DNA of 64,000 bases from Pseudomonas defluvii (GCF_001695625.1 NZ_MBPN01000012.1:1-64000); one strand, 5' to 3'; shown: positions 10,402 to 19,032, numbered from the stretch's first letter. Notes: a model not told the origin generated them from the letters alone. A program made the numbers and translations.

Positions 10402-11793
10402 ATGAGGCCGTTCTGGTTACAGCAGGCATTGGACCAGGAAGAGGCGGCGCCTTGTGCGCCGCTGGCCGGTGACAGCCGTTGCGATGTATGCATCGTCGGC
10501 GGCGGCTACACCGGTTTGTGGACCGCGCTGATGCTCAAGGAGCAACAGCCGACGCTGGATATCCTGCTGATTGAGGCGGATACCTGCGGCGCAGGTGCCA
10601 GCGGGCGCAATGGTGGCTGTGCATTGTCCTGGTCGGCCAAGTATTTCACGCTGGAGCGGCTGTTTGGGGTTCAGGAGGCGGTGCGCCTGGTCCGGGAGTC
10701 GGAACAGAGTATTCGGGCTATCGGCGACTACTGTACTGCCCATGGTATCGACGCCGACTACCGATTGGATGGCACCCTGTACACCGCCACCAACCCCGCT
10801 CAAGTGGGGGCGACAGACCGTGTGATCGCCGCGCTGGAGCGCCAGGGCGTGAACTCGTTCCAGCGTTTGCAATTGGCGCAGGTGCAGCGCCTGGCAGGTT
10901 CGCACAAGCACCTGGAGGGGTGGTTCTCGCCGGCGGCAGCAACGGTTCAGCCCGGCAAACTGGTACGTGGTTTGCGCCGGGTTGCGCTGCAGCGGGGCAT
11001 TCGTATCCACGAACAGACTGCGATGACCGGCCTGCAGCAGGGGCGACAATCACAGGTACAGACCGCCCACGGTACGGTACACGCCGACCGTGTGGTGCTG
11101 GCCTTGAATGCCTGGATGGCACGGGCGTTCCCACAGTTCGAACGCAGCGTAGCGATTGTCTCCAGCGACATGATCATCACAGAGCCGTACCCACAGTTAC
11201 TCGAACAGATGGGTTTGAGCACAGGTATCAGTGTGCTGGATTCGCGGATTTTCGTGCATTACTACCACAACACCCCGGATGGCCGGCTGATGCTTGGCAA
11301 AGGCGGTAATACCTTTGCTTATGGCGGAAAAATGCTGCCGGTGTTCGATCAGCCGTCGCCCTACGAGCCGTTGTTGCGGCGAAGCCTTGGCGAGTTTTTC
11401 CCGGCATTGGCTGACGCACGGATCGCGGCGACCTGGAACGGTCCTTCTGACCGCTCGGTCACCGGCTTGCCGTTTTTTGGCCGGTTGCAGGGGGAAGGCC
11501 AGGTGTTCTATGGCTTTGGCTACTCCGGGAGTGGGGTGGGGCCTTGCCATATGGGCGGGCAGATTCTGTCCTCACTGGTTTTGGGGCTCGACAACCCCTG
11601 GACGCGCTCGCCGCTGGTCAATGGCCCGTTGGGCTATTTTCCACCTGAACCGATCCGTTACCTGGGGTCGTTGATGGTGCGCAATGCGATCCGGCGCAAG
11701 GAGCAGGCCGAAGACCATGGGCGCCGACCCCGCCGCCTGGATGTGCACCTGGCCAGGTTTGCTGCAGCGGCTGGCAAGGCCGACAAGGGTTGA
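10402..11793 (+). CDS. FAD-dependent amine/amino-acid oxidoreductase (DAO family)
   Basis: This is a 463-residue flavoenzyme of the D-amino-acid-oxidase fold, in the branch that includes gamma-glutamylputrescine oxidase. FAD is bound through [19 protein letters not shown] near residue 30 and the [13 protein letters not shown] segment. The C-terminal [16 protein letters not shown] closes the flavin site. AAGGAG precedes the ATG by 7 bases. Paired with an OPA-type transporter, it may oxidise an imported amine such as an N-substituted aminophosphonate; that substrate is a hypothesis, while the oxidase family call is firm. Confidence 0.8.
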   Translation: MRPFWLQQALDQEEAAPCAPLAGDSRCDVCIVGGGYTGLWTALMLKEQQPTLDILLIEADTCGAGASGRNGGCALSWSAKYFTLERLFGVQEAVRLVRESEQSIRAIGDYCTAHGIDADYRLDGTLYTATNPAQVGATDRVIAALERQGVNSFQRLQLAQVQRLAGSHKHLEGWFSPAAATVQPGKLVRGLRRVALQRGIRIHEQTAMTGLQQGRQSQVQTAHGTVHADRVVLALNAWMARAFPQFERSVAIVSSDMIITEPYPQLLEQMGLSTGISVLDSRIFVHYYHNTPDGRLMLGKGGNTFAYGGKMLPVFDQPSPYEPLLRRSLGEFFPALADARIAATWNGPSDRSVTGLPFFGRLQGEGQVFYGFGYSGSGVGPCHMGGQILSSLVLGLDNPWTRSPLVNGPLGYFPPEPIRYLGSLMVRNAIRRKEQAEDHGRRPRRLDVHLARFAAAAGKADKG

Positions 11794-11802
11794 GGCGATT
11801 TT

Positions 11803-11832
11803 TTGTCGATTGCGGCAAAGAGGGCGTATAAA
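11803..11832 (+). promoter_or_regulatory. Sigma-70-type promoter for the YebC-family gene
   Basis: TTGTCG at 11803-11808 and TATAAA at 11827-11832 are 18 bases apart, 61 bases before the start codon of the next gene. There is no other strong candidate in the short gap. Confidence 0.5.
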
Positions 11833-11893
11833 CTGCACCCACTTTGCCGGTCGCTACCTGAACCGGCGCTTGAAGCACAGAAAGAGAGTCGAC

Positions 11894-12598
11894 ATGGGCG
11901 CACAGTGGAAAGCCAAACATAAAGAAGCAGCAGCCAATGCCAAGGGCAAGATCTTCGGCAAGCTGGCCAAGGAAATCCAGATCGCCGCACGCGGTGGTGC
12001 CGACCCTGACATGAACTCCCGCCTGCGTCTGGTGGTCGAGCAGGCCAAGAAGGCCTCGATGCCTCGCGAAACCCTGGAGCGCGCGATCAAGAAAGGTGCT
12101 GGCCTGTCGGGTGACGTCGTGCAGTACACCCTGGTCAAGTACGAAGGTTTCGCTCCGCATCAGGTGCCACTGATCGTCGAGTGCCTGACCGACAACGTCA
12201 ACCGCACCGTTGCTGAAATTCGCGTACTGTTCCGCAAGGGCCAGTTGGGTGCCGAGGGTTCGGTGTCCTGGGACTTCAACCACGTTGGCCTGATCGAAGC
12301 CAGCCCGGACAGCGCCGACGCAGACCCGGAAATGGCCGCCATCGAAGCCGGCGCCCAGGATTTCGAGCCTGCCGAAGAGGGCACGACCCTGTTCATTACT
12401 GAAACCACCGATCTGGATGCGGTGCAGAAGGCGCTGCCTGAGCACGGTTTCAGCGTCATTTCGGCGAAGATCGGTTATGTACCGAAGAACCCCGTCACCC
12501 TCGACAGCGAAGAAAAGCTCGCTGAAGTCGAAGCCTTCCTTGAGGCCATCGATAACCACGACGACGTGCAAAACGTCTACGTCGGTCTGGCAGGCTAA
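11894..12598 (+). CDS. YebC/PmpR-family protein (short, YeeN-like paralogue)
   Basis: This 234-residue protein starts with [19 protein letters not shown] and contains the conserved [19 protein letters not shown] and GSVSWDF segments. YebC-family proteins were described first as DNA-binding regulators and later as factors that help ribosomes through difficult (proline-rich) stretches. Pseudomonads usually have another, longer yebC beside ruvC; this isolated copy resembles the YeeN branch. AGAGAG precedes the ATG. It stands alone with its own promoter. Confidence 0.88.
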   Translation: MGAQWKAKHKEAAANAKGKIFGKLAKEIQIAARGGADPDMNSRLRLVVEQAKKASMPRETLERAIKKGAGLSGDVVQYTLVKYEGFAPHQVPLIVECLTDNVNRTVAEIRVLFRKGQLGAEGSVSWDFNHVGLIEASPDSADADPEMAAIEAGAQDFEPAEEGTTLFITETTDLDAVQKALPEHGFSVISAKIGYVPKNPVTLDSEEKLAEVEAFLEAIDNHDDVQNVYVGLAG

Positions 12599-12616
12599 CA
12601 CCTTCCCGTCACACTG

Positions 12617-12641
12617 CCGGGCAGCCTCGTTGCCTGCCCGG
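12617..12641 (+). terminator. Hairpin after the YebC-family gene
   Basis: CCGGGCAG and CTGCCCGG form an 8-bp perfect stem with a 9-base loop, 18 bases past the stop. A T-run is missing, so the strength as a terminator is uncertain. Confidence 0.45.
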
Positions 12642-12710
12642 TGGTCGAGACGCCAGCATGGCGTTAACATCGGTCCTGTAATTGTTCCCATAACAACAAT
12701 CAGGACGTTT

Positions 12711-13211
12711 ATGAACAACACCCATGTACTTTCCATCCAGCAGTTGGCCTCGCCCGAGGGTTCCTGCTACGGCTGCGGCTGCTCCCATCCTACCGGTCTG
12801 CACGTTGAAAGCCATTGGGCCGAAGACGGCGTGCATGTGCTGTGCAAGCACACCCCGGCAAGTGAATTCCATGGTTGGCCGGGGCTGGTCTACGGCGGTC
12901 TGCTGGCGATGCTGGTCGATTGTCATTCCAACTGGACGGCAATGGCCTATCACTACCGTGCCGAGGGCCGTGAACCGGGCAGCCTGCCACGTATCGACTG
13001 CGTGACCGGGCAACTGAGCCTGACCTACCTCAAGCCTACCCCCATGGGCGTCGAGTTGGTGCTCAAGGCCCGCGTTGAAGGCGAAGTAGGGCGCAAGAGC
13101 CGAGTGATCTGCGAAATCTGGGCTGGTGATGTCCTGACGGTGACCGCCGACTCGGTGTTTGTTCGCGTAGACACCGAACGCCTGCGCCAACAGGCTCACA
13201 CCCCCGCTTAA
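12711..13211 (+). CDS. PaaI-type hotdog-fold acyl-CoA thioesterase
   Basis: This is a 166-residue single-domain hotdog protein, expected to hydrolyse acyl-CoA esters in the cytoplasm. The segment FHGWPGLVYGGLLAMLVDCHSN carries the usual hotdog helix with an acidic residue. The N-terminal CYGCGCSHPTGLH motif is typical of a thioesterase subgroup with a short cysteine-rich entry. The start at 12711 follows an AGGA sequence. It has no obvious operon partner, and its substrate is unknown. Confidence 0.78.
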   Translation: MNNTHVLSIQQLASPEGSCYGCGCSHPTGLHVESHWAEDGVHVLCKHTPASEFHGWPGLVYGGLLAMLVDCHSNWTAMAYHYRAEGREPGSLPRIDCVTGQLSLTYLKPTPMGVELVLKARVEGEVGRKSRVICEIWAGDVLTVTADSVFVRVDTERLRQQAHTPA

Positions 13212-13328
13212 GGCTGTACGTCTTTGGAATGGCAGCCCTGTTGGCCGTGCAACGGGGGTGTCACTCCGGCCCGCCTGTGTTGATGACTTGACCCGTTGAA
13301 AAGAGGTGTATACGCTCGCGTCGCTCAG

Positions 13329-13350
13329 AAACCTACCGATCGTTAGGTTT
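13329..13350. promoter_or_regulatory. Palindromic operator of the TetR/efflux unit
   Basis: AAACCTA and TAGGTTT are perfect 7-bp arms, and their centre CGATCG is itself palindromic on the same axis, so the 22-bp site has only one mismatched pair. It ends 29 bases before the efflux-pump start, just after a possible promoter (TTGACC at 13288 and TATACG at 13309, spacer only 15). This is the classic form of a TetR-family operator and probably binds the TetR encoded at 14635. Confidence 0.65.
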
Positions 13351-13378
13351 TGTTTGGGGCGAATTGGAAATCGAGCAC

Positions 13379-14602
13379 ATGCACACCATAACGCAAACGC
13401 CATCAACGCCTGTTCGGTTTGCCGTGGCGCTGGCGCTGATCGGCGCCCTTGGCCCTTCGGCAGTCGACATGTACCTGGCCAGCATGCCGGCGATTGCTGC
13501 CGAATTTCGAACGTCATACGCCGCCGTGCAGTTGACCTTGACGGTGTTCCTGCTGGCCATGGGCGCCGGGCAACTGTTGTTTGGCCCACTGATCGATATG
13601 CTGGGTCGACGTCGGCCATTGTTGGCAGGGCTGCTGGTGTTCATCCTCAGTTCGGTATGGGCGGCCCGCGCAGATTCCCTCGACGCGTTGGTTGTGGCGC
13701 GTTTTGTCCAGGGCTTGGGCAGTGCCCTGACGCTGGTCGTGATCATGAGCATGGTGCGCGATGTCGCCGAAGGCGCCCGGGCAGCGCAACTCTTTGCCTT
13801 GCTGATGACCATTGAAGGCCTGGCGCCGGTTGTTGCGCCGGCCTTGGGGGGCGTTGTTGGTGCGCACTATGGCTGGCGAATGGTCATGCTGGTGTTGGCC
13901 GCGCTGGGTGCCGTCGTGCTGCTGAACGCCAGCCTGGTGCTCAAGGAAACCTTGCCTGCAGACCAGCGCATGGCCTTTCGACCCAGGGCATGTCTGCGCA
14001 CTTATGCAGGGATTGCCAGTGACCGTCAGTTTCTGCGCCCGGCGTTGGCGCTGGCGGCGGTGTTTTTCTTCCTGTTCGCCTACATTGGCGGCGCCGCGTA
14101 TGTCTATCAGCACCACTATGGGCTGTCGGTCGAGGCGTTTGGCACGCTGTTTGGCGCAACCGGCATTGCGATTTTGCTGGGGGCGATCACGGCGGGGCGG
14201 CTGGTGGCACGCAAAGGGCTTGGGCGGTTGGCGTTGGTCGGCGCCGGCTGCATGCTGCTCGGGTCGCTACTGGTACTGATTGGCGCCGTTACCGCCAGCG
14301 GGCTGGTCGGGATCGTCGCAGGCATGGCCCTGGCCATGTTTGGGCTGGGCGTAGCCGAGGCCACGCTGATGTCGATGGCCATGGCTTCACAAACCCGTGC
14401 ACTAGGCTCTACGGCGGCATTGCTGGGGGCGTTTCAGTTGATCATTTCGTCGTTCGCCACGCCGTTGTCAGGCATCATGGCGCCTTTGGGCGCATCGCAT
14501 TGGGCGTTGCTGCTGGCGCTGTCGGCTGCGTTGGTAGCGGTGCTGGTACGCGCCAGTGTGCGCTGTGCGCCTGGCGAGCGGCCGCACCTGGCCGGGCACT
14601 GA
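13379..14602 (+). CDS. Bcr/CflA-family drug efflux MFS transporter
   Basis: This 407-residue inner-membrane pump has 12 predicted helices. The signature GPSAVDMYLASMPAIAAEF in the first helix and loop, GQLLFGPLIDMLGRRRPLL in the second and third, and RFVQGLGSA are typical of the Bcr/CflA drug:proton antiporters. ATGs at 13364 and 13379 are both possible; the second is used here because MHTITQ is the usual kind of N-terminus. A TetR gene follows 32 bases later, and a TetR-type palindrome lies upstream, so the unit is probably self-repressed and drug-induced. Confidence 0.87.
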   Translation: MHTITQTPSTPVRFAVALALIGALGPSAVDMYLASMPAIAAEFRTSYAAVQLTLTVFLLAMGAGQLLFGPLIDMLGRRRPLLAGLLVFILSSVWAARADSLDALVVARFVQGLGSALTLVVIMSMVRDVAEGARAAQLFALLMTIEGLAPVVAPALGGVVGAHYGWRMVMLVLAALGAVVLLNASLVLKETLPADQRMAFRPRACLRTYAGIASDRQFLRPALALAAVFFFLFAYIGGAAYVYQHHYGLSVEAFGTLFGATGIAILLGAITAGRLVARKGLGRLALVGAGCMLLGSLLVLIGAVTASGLVGIVAGMALAMFGLGVAEATLMSMAMASQTRALGSTAALLGAFQLIISSFATPLSGIMAPLGASHWALLLALSAALVAVLVRASVRCAPGERPHLAGH

Positions 14603-14634
14603 GGCCCGGGTAACTGTTTTCTGGAGAACGCTGC

Positions 14635-15225
14635 ATGAGAACCCTGTCGCCTTCGGCAGAAAAGATATGCGTGATTGCCGTCGAGCATTTTGCCAACAGC
14701 GGCTACGACGCCTGTTCGCTCAATGACATTGCGGTGGCGGCGGGTATGCGCAAGCCATCGTTGTATGCGCATTTCAGCAGCAAGGACGACCTGTTCCAGG
14801 CCGTCTTCGAGCGTGCGGTGGAAGCAGAGCGGTTGTATGTCGAGGACTGTTTTGCTCATCCGCATGGCGATGTTCCCGGTGGGCTGTACTGCCAGCGTCT
14901 GGGTGAGCGCTATCTAGGGTCGGCGCATTTACGTTTCTTGCTGCGCACGGCGTTTTTTCCGCCGACGGAGCTGCGGGCCTGGATCTCCGCGGGGTTCGAA
15001 GGTTATCTGGCGCGGCTGGCGGCGTTGTTCGTTGCACGCATGAAGGCCTATCGGCCGACGTTCGAGGATGAGCAGGCCGTACTCTACCGGGATGCCTACA
15101 TGGGAATTGTCGACAGTTTGGCGGTGGAACTGATCTACGCCGGGCCTGAGGCCTATGCCCGACGGCTGGCCGCATTGTGGAAGGTGTTCGAGGATTCATT
15201 GGCGCGTAGCGGCGCCGAAAAATAA
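14635..15225 (+). CDS. TetR/AcrR-family repressor of the adjacent efflux pump
   Basis: This 196-residue protein has an N-terminal helix-turn-helix (ANSGYDACSLNDIAVAAGM followed by KPSLYAHFSSKDDLF) and a helical C-terminal ligand domain. TGGAG precedes the ATG by 8 bases. It is co-directional with, and 32 bases behind, the Bcr/CflA pump, the usual arrangement for a local repressor. The ligand is probably a pump substrate. Confidence 0.87.
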   Translation: MRTLSPSAEKICVIAVEHFANSGYDACSLNDIAVAAGMRKPSLYAHFSSKDDLFQAVFERAVEAERLYVEDCFAHPHGDVPGGLYCQRLGERYLGSAHLRFLLRTAFFPPTELRAWISAGFEGYLARLAALFVARMKAYRPTFEDEQAVLYRDAYMGIVDSLAVELIYAGPEAYARRLAALWKVFEDSLARSGAEK

Positions 15226-15281
15226 GACCTTAGTACCATGGCGGCTTCATTGAAGCGGTCCATACTCATCGTTCGCCCTTA

Positions 15282-15292
15282 AATAACAACAA
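15282..15292 (+). promoter_or_regulatory. Crc/Hfq catabolite-repression motif upstream of prpE
   Basis: AATAACAACAA contains two overlapping matches to the AANAANAA motif (AATAACAA and AACAACAA) 18 bases before the prpE start, where Hfq-Crc binding would block ribosome entry. In Pseudomonas this motif marks mRNAs silenced when preferred carbon sources are present. Confidence 0.6.
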
Positions 15293-15310
15293 GCTCAGGG
15301 TTCGACATCG

Positions 15311-17200
15311 ATGACTTACCAGCACTGCTATGATCGCTCCATTGCTGACCCCGCTGCGTTTTGGGCCGAGCAAGCCAATGACCTGGCCTGGTACCGAAAA
15401 CCGACACAGACGCTGACCGAAAACGCCGATGGTACGCACCAGTGGTTCAGCGATGGCCGCTTGAACAGCTGCTACCTGGCCCTCGATTATCAAATCGAGC
15501 AAGGCCGTGGCGAGCAAGTCGCGCTGATCTATGACTCCCCGGTAACCCACACCCAGCAAACCTTTACCTACCTGCAAATGCGCGACGAAGTCGCACGCCT
15601 GGCCGGCTTGCTGCGCCAGTTGGGTGTGGAAAAGGGTGACGGTGTCATCATCTACATGCCCATGGTGCCCCAGGCCGCCATGGCCATGCTCGCCTGTGCC
15701 CGCATTGGCGCGGTGCATTCGGTAGTGTTTGGTGGCTTTGCCGCCAATGAGTTGGCCCTGCGCATCGATGATGCCCGGCCAAAACTGCTGCTGACTGCCT
15801 CCTGCGGGTTGGAGTTCGGCCGGGTGATTGCCTACAAACCCTTGGTCGACCGGGCCCTGCAACTGGCACAACATCAGCCCAGGCAGGTACTGGTGCTTCA
15901 GCGCCCGCAAGCCCGTGCCGAGATGATCGAGGGACGCGATCTGGATTGGCAGGCCGCTGTCGCCAGCGCTGAACCGGTCGCGCCGGTCGAGCTGGGCGCT
16001 GCCGACCCGCTCTACATCATGTACACCTCGGGCACCACCGGAAAACCCAAAGGTATCGTGCGCGAAAACGGCGGCAATGCCGTGGCGCTGAAGTTCGCCA
16101 TGCAGCACATCTATGGCATGCAGCCGGGTGATGTCTGGTGGGGAATCTCCGACGTGGGCTGGGTGGTCGGGCACTCGTTGATCGTTTACGGGCCGCTGAT
16201 GAATGGCTGCACCAGTGTGTTCTATGAGGGCAAGCCGATTCGTACACCAGACGCCGGTGCTTACTGGCGTGTGGTAGAGCAGTACAAGGTTAACGGGATG
16301 TTCTGCGCGCCGACAGCGATGCGGGCGGTGCGCAAGGAGGACCCGGAAGGCCTGTTGCTGCGTAAATATGACCTGAGCTCGTTGCGTCAGTTGTTCCTGG
16401 CCGGCGAGAAACTTGACTCCAGCACCCACCAATGGCTTGAGGCAACCAGTGGCAAGGCGGTCCACGATCACTGGTGGCAGACCGAAACCGGCTGGCCGGT
16501 GACAGCGCCCTGTGTCGGTCTTGATGGCAGTGGCGTGCGAGCGGGATCGAGCAACCGTGCGGTACCGGGGTACCACGTTCAGGTACTGGATGACGACGGG
16601 CATTTGCTGGGGCCGAATCAGCAAGGTGCCATTGTCATTGCCTTGCCGCTGCCGCCCGGCTGCAGCCAGACCTTGTGGGGCGACCATGCACGTTACGTAC
16701 AGTCGTACCTGCAGACGTATCCGGGTTACTACCATACCGGAGACGGCGGTTACCTGGATGATGACGGCTTTGTCTACATCATGGGGCGCACCGATGATGT
16801 GATCAACGTCTCAGGCCATCGCCTCTCGACCGGTGAAATGGAAGACCTGGTGGCCGCCCATCCGGCCGTGGCCGAATGTGCGGTGATCGGTGTCTACGAC
16901 GAGATCAAGGGCCAGGTGCCACTGGCACTGGTAGTGCTCAAGGACGCGACGCCAATCAGTGAGCAGCAGTTGCAGAGCGAGCTGGTTGCCCGCGTTCGCG
17001 AGCAGATCGGCGCACTGGCCTGCTTCAATCAGGTTCGTGTGGTCAAGCGCCTGCCCAAGACGCGCTCAGGGAAAATTCTCCGGGCCGTGTTGCGCAAGAT
17101 CGCCGATCAACAGCCCTATACGCCGCCATCGACGCTCGATGACCCCGCCGTGCTGGATGAGATCGAGGCGGTGCTCGCCAGCCTTGCTCGGGCAGGCTAA
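15311..17200 (+). CDS. prpE: Propionyl-CoA synthetase
   Basis: This AMP-forming acyl-CoA ligase of 629 residues activates propionate (and other short acids) to the CoA ester, feeding the methylcitrate cycle. An N-terminal acetyl-CoA-synthetase cap (ALDYQIEQGRGEQVALIYDS) precedes the AMP-binding motif YIMYTSGTTGKPKGIVRENGG. HDHWWQTETGWP and DDVINVSGHRLSTGE follow. The C-terminal PKTRSGKILR holds the catalytic lysine that acetylation silences in this family. The length and the WWGISDVGWVVGHS segment favour PrpE over acetyl-CoA synthetase. It stands alone here; the prpBCD genes are not in the window. Confidence 0.9.
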   Translation: MTYQHCYDRSIADPAAFWAEQANDLAWYRKPTQTLTENADGTHQWFSDGRLNSCYLALDYQIEQGRGEQVALIYDSPVTHTQQTFTYLQMRDEVARLAGLLRQLGVEKGDGVIIYMPMVPQAAMAMLACARIGAVHSVVFGGFAANELALRIDDARPKLLLTASCGLEFGRVIAYKPLVDRALQLAQHQPRQVLVLQRPQARAEMIEGRDLDWQAAVASAEPVAPVELGAADPLYIMYTSGTTGKPKGIVRENGGNAVALKFAMQHIYGMQPGDVWWGISDVGWVVGHSLIVYGPLMNGCTSVFYEGKPIRTPDAGAYWRVVEQYKVNGMFCAPTAMRAVRKEDPEGLLLRKYDLSSLRQLFLAGEKLDSSTHQWLEATSGKAVHDHWWQTETGWPVTAPCVGLDGSGVRAGSSNRAVPGYHVQVLDDDGHLLGPNQQGAIVIALPLPPGCSQTLWGDHARYVQSYLQTYPGYYHTGDGGYLDDDGFVYIMGRTDDVINVSGHRLSTGEMEDLVAAHPAVAECAVIGVYDEIKGQVPLALVVLKDATPISEQQLQSELVARVREQIGALACFNQVRVVKRLPKTRSGKILRAVLRKIADQQPYTPPSTLDDPAVLDEIEAVLASLARAG

Positions 17201-17211
17201 GGCGCTGACGG

Positions 17212-17238
17212 AACATGGCCTGTGCTCCAGGCCATGTT
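17212..17238 (+). terminator. Hairpin terminator after prpE
   Basis: AACATGGCCTG and CAGGCCATGTT form a perfect 11-bp stem with a TGCTC loop, 11 bases beyond the prpE stop. Only a short T-rich tail follows. Confidence 0.6.
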
Positions 17239-17271
17239 GGAGTTTGCGCAGGAGCGGAATAGATAGTGCAC

Positions 17272-17442
17272 TTAGGTGTCCAGCGCCTTCTTTCTAGGCA
17301 TATGCCTCGATAAAGCAATTGCGTATCTCGGCTTCCTGGCTGATAGCCAGTCATATAGGGTCTTATCCAGCTCTTCATCGCGTCGATAGGGTGCTGTCAG
17401 TTCATAAATCTGCAACTGGATGGGTATTGATTTAGTGTAACT
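17272..17442 (-). other. Open, in-frame remnant after the small membrane gene
   Basis: Directly after the TAA that ends the membrane protein at 17443, the same frame stays open for 56 more codons, to TAA at 17272. The hypothetical peptide (containing ELDKTLYDWLSARKPRYAI and ALSRHMPRKKALDT) is basic and protein-like, not membrane-like. It has no ATG in its first half and no ribosome site. It may be the 3' end of a decayed gene, perhaps an older effector or immunity gene. I do not recognise it. Confidence 0.3.
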
Positions 17443-17763
17443 TTACTTTCGTGAAAACCAGCGTCTCGGCTCATATTGGGTGGGAATACAGCATGTGTGG
17501 AGAAAAATACTTACAAATGCAATCCATCCAACGACATCATTGCCTTGAATGAAAGGTTTTAATGTGGGGAAAACGACATCGTACCCGTACTTTACGGTGC
17601 TCATGTGAAAAGATCCAAAGAAAATGGCTAGGGACAATAGTATAAAAAACCATTTCCACCTGAAGTTTTCGCCAGAAAAAAATCTCGATAAAAAATATAA
17701 AGAAAAAAGTGTTATCAAGGACAGTGCGAGATATATAACTGAAACGATAATAGTGCTTGTCAT
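17443..17763 (-). CDS. Small membrane protein, putative immunity protein of the Hcp/DUF4225 module
   Basis: This is a 106-residue protein with three hydrophobic helices (about residues 3-27, 37-54 and 78-97) and a basic tail (RRWFSRK). It belongs to no family that I can name. It lies 46 bases behind the DUF4225 gene, on the same strand and in the same AT-rich tract. A small multi-helix inner-membrane protein right after a putative membrane-acting effector is the pattern expected for a cognate immunity protein, so that role is inferred from context only. GGAG lies 11 bases before the ATG. Confidence 0.6.
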   Translation of the reverse strand: MTSTIIVSVIYLALSLITLFSLYFLSRFFSGENFRWKWFFILLSLAIFFGSFHMSTVKYGYDVVFPTLKPFIQGNDVVGWIAFVSIFLHTCCIPTQYEPRRWFSRK

Positions 17764-17809
17764 TGTTTTTTGTGCTCCAGGTACATTGATCTACCTGTAA
17801 CGCTATCGC

Positions 17810-18475
17810 TTACCGCTTCAAATGTAAGTGTGCTGCCCTCATTGTTTTGTATGATCTTATGTAGTCGGTGTGTATATATCTAAACAGTCGCCATGAGTCT
17901 TGCCTTAATACCATTCTCCCGACGCCGTAGGCAGAAAGCCCTAAGTCAATAGCACCATAAGCAATATTGCCTTCAAGGACCCCGCCACCGATTAGTTTAG
18001 CGCCCTCCTGATAAACTTTCCTGACGGGCCCTTGGGTGTCAGCGCGATTTTCCAAGAGGTTACGACCGTTCTCATAGAGGTTATTTGATCCATGGGCCAT
18101 CATCGGGACACCCGCGAAAAGGCAAAGTGTTCCGGCTGATCCGTAGCAGATCCCGGCCCCTGTTGCTATCTGAAATGCCCCTGCGATTGCGCCAACGCCT
18201 TTCTGAGCGATCTCAAATGACTGGCTTAGCAGGCTGTCTTGTTCGTTTTTTAGGTCCTGTAGGCCTTGCTCAGGGCTTTTTTTGCCCTGCGAGACATCAT
18301 TAACAATGCTTTTGGCGTAATAAGCGATCTCGCGGTTGAATTGTAAACGCAGTGCGCCGTCTTTGATATGTCGAACACCTAAGGTGCTGGCTTGGTTTCC
18401 AAGCTTTCCAGCAGCGGCACTGACCATCCAGTAATCACAGCTACCTGGCATGCAGCTTTCACTTGCTGGCTTCAT
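17810..18475 (-). CDS. DUF4225-type protein, putative Hcp-delivered T6SS effector
   Basis: This 221-residue protein has a polar N-terminal half (residues 1-90) with a charged helical stretch (about 58-88). Two glycine/alanine-rich hydrophobic stretches follow at about 93-127 and 160-190, then a basic C-terminus (RLFRYIHTDYIRSYK). I recognise it as the DUF4225 type common in Pseudomonas; no enzymatic motif is visible. Its ATG overlaps the hcp stop codon as ATGA, so it is translated with Hcp, and a small membrane protein follows. I infer a secreted toxin that inserts into or targets the inner membrane. There is no signal peptide, consistent with type VI delivery. Confidence 0.65.
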   Translation of the reverse strand: MKPASESCMPGSCDYWMVSAAAGKLGNQASTLGVRHIKDGALRLQFNREIAYYAKSIVNDVSQGKKSPEQGLQDLKNEQDSLLSQSFEIAQKGVGAIAGAFQIATGAGICYGSAGTLCLFAGVPMMAHGSNNLYENGRNLLENRADTQGPVRKVYQEGAKLIGGGVLEGNIAYGAIDLGLSAYGVGRMVLRQDSWRLFRYIHTDYIRSYKTMRAAHLHLKR

Positions 18476-18957
18476 TCGTTATTTTCCCATGTGCTATATC
18501 CGCTAGTACCAGCAACGTGGTGAGTCCACGTGATGTCTCGGTAACGGATGGCTACATGTTCTTGCGGCTCGGCGTCACTCTGCAAAATAGCGTGAGGCAT
18601 TTCAAATGTCAGGTCAGCAATAATCCCGCCATTGATGGTTACAGAATAGAATTTCTCCTGCAATCCAAAAGAAGACACTCGATAAAAACTGATTGTGCAG
18701 CTTATTTCCTCTCTGGATGAGAGCGCTTGAGCGAGGAGCGGTGAAGCCTTGTCCACGTTTTTGGTGATAATGATTGGACTATGTGTAGGCTTATTAATAT
18801 TTCCGATGTTGACCATGTTGTGGGTGTAAGACAACACCATGATTTCGTCTGCATGCGCTGTCTGACACTTGTTGCCAATAGAGTCTTGGGTTGAACAACC
18901 CGCCGAAATCAGTCCTTGAGCCTTGCCGGTGATGGTCATGTAACCGTGGTTAGCCAT
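18472..18957 (-). CDS. hcp: Type VI secretion tube protein Hcp (orphan)
   Basis: This is the ring-forming tube protein of type VI secretion, also a carrier for effectors that sit in its pore. The 161-residue sequence begins MANHGYMTITGKAQGLISAG, followed by CSTQDSIGNKCQ and DEIMVLSYTHNM, which are hallmarks of the Hcp family found as orphan copies in Pseudomonas and enterobacteria. The ATG at 18957 has AAGGAG 8 bases upstream. No other type VI gene lies nearby, so it must work with an apparatus encoded elsewhere. It heads an AT-rich three-gene unit with the DUF4225 gene and a membrane gene. Confidence 0.88.
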   Translation of the reverse strand: MANHGYMTITGKAQGLISAGCSTQDSIGNKCQTAHADEIMVLSYTHNMVNIGNINKPTHSPIIITKNVDKASPLLAQALSSREEISCTISFYRVSSFGLQEKFYSVTINGGIIADLTFEMPHAILQSDAEPQEHVAIRYRDITWTHHVAGTSGYSTWENNE

Positions 18958-19032
18958 GCGTGACACTCCTTTAGTCCGCCGGTCATCCTATTACAAGGGT
19001 TTGAGCTGTGCTGTAGGGCATTTCTGAAAATC

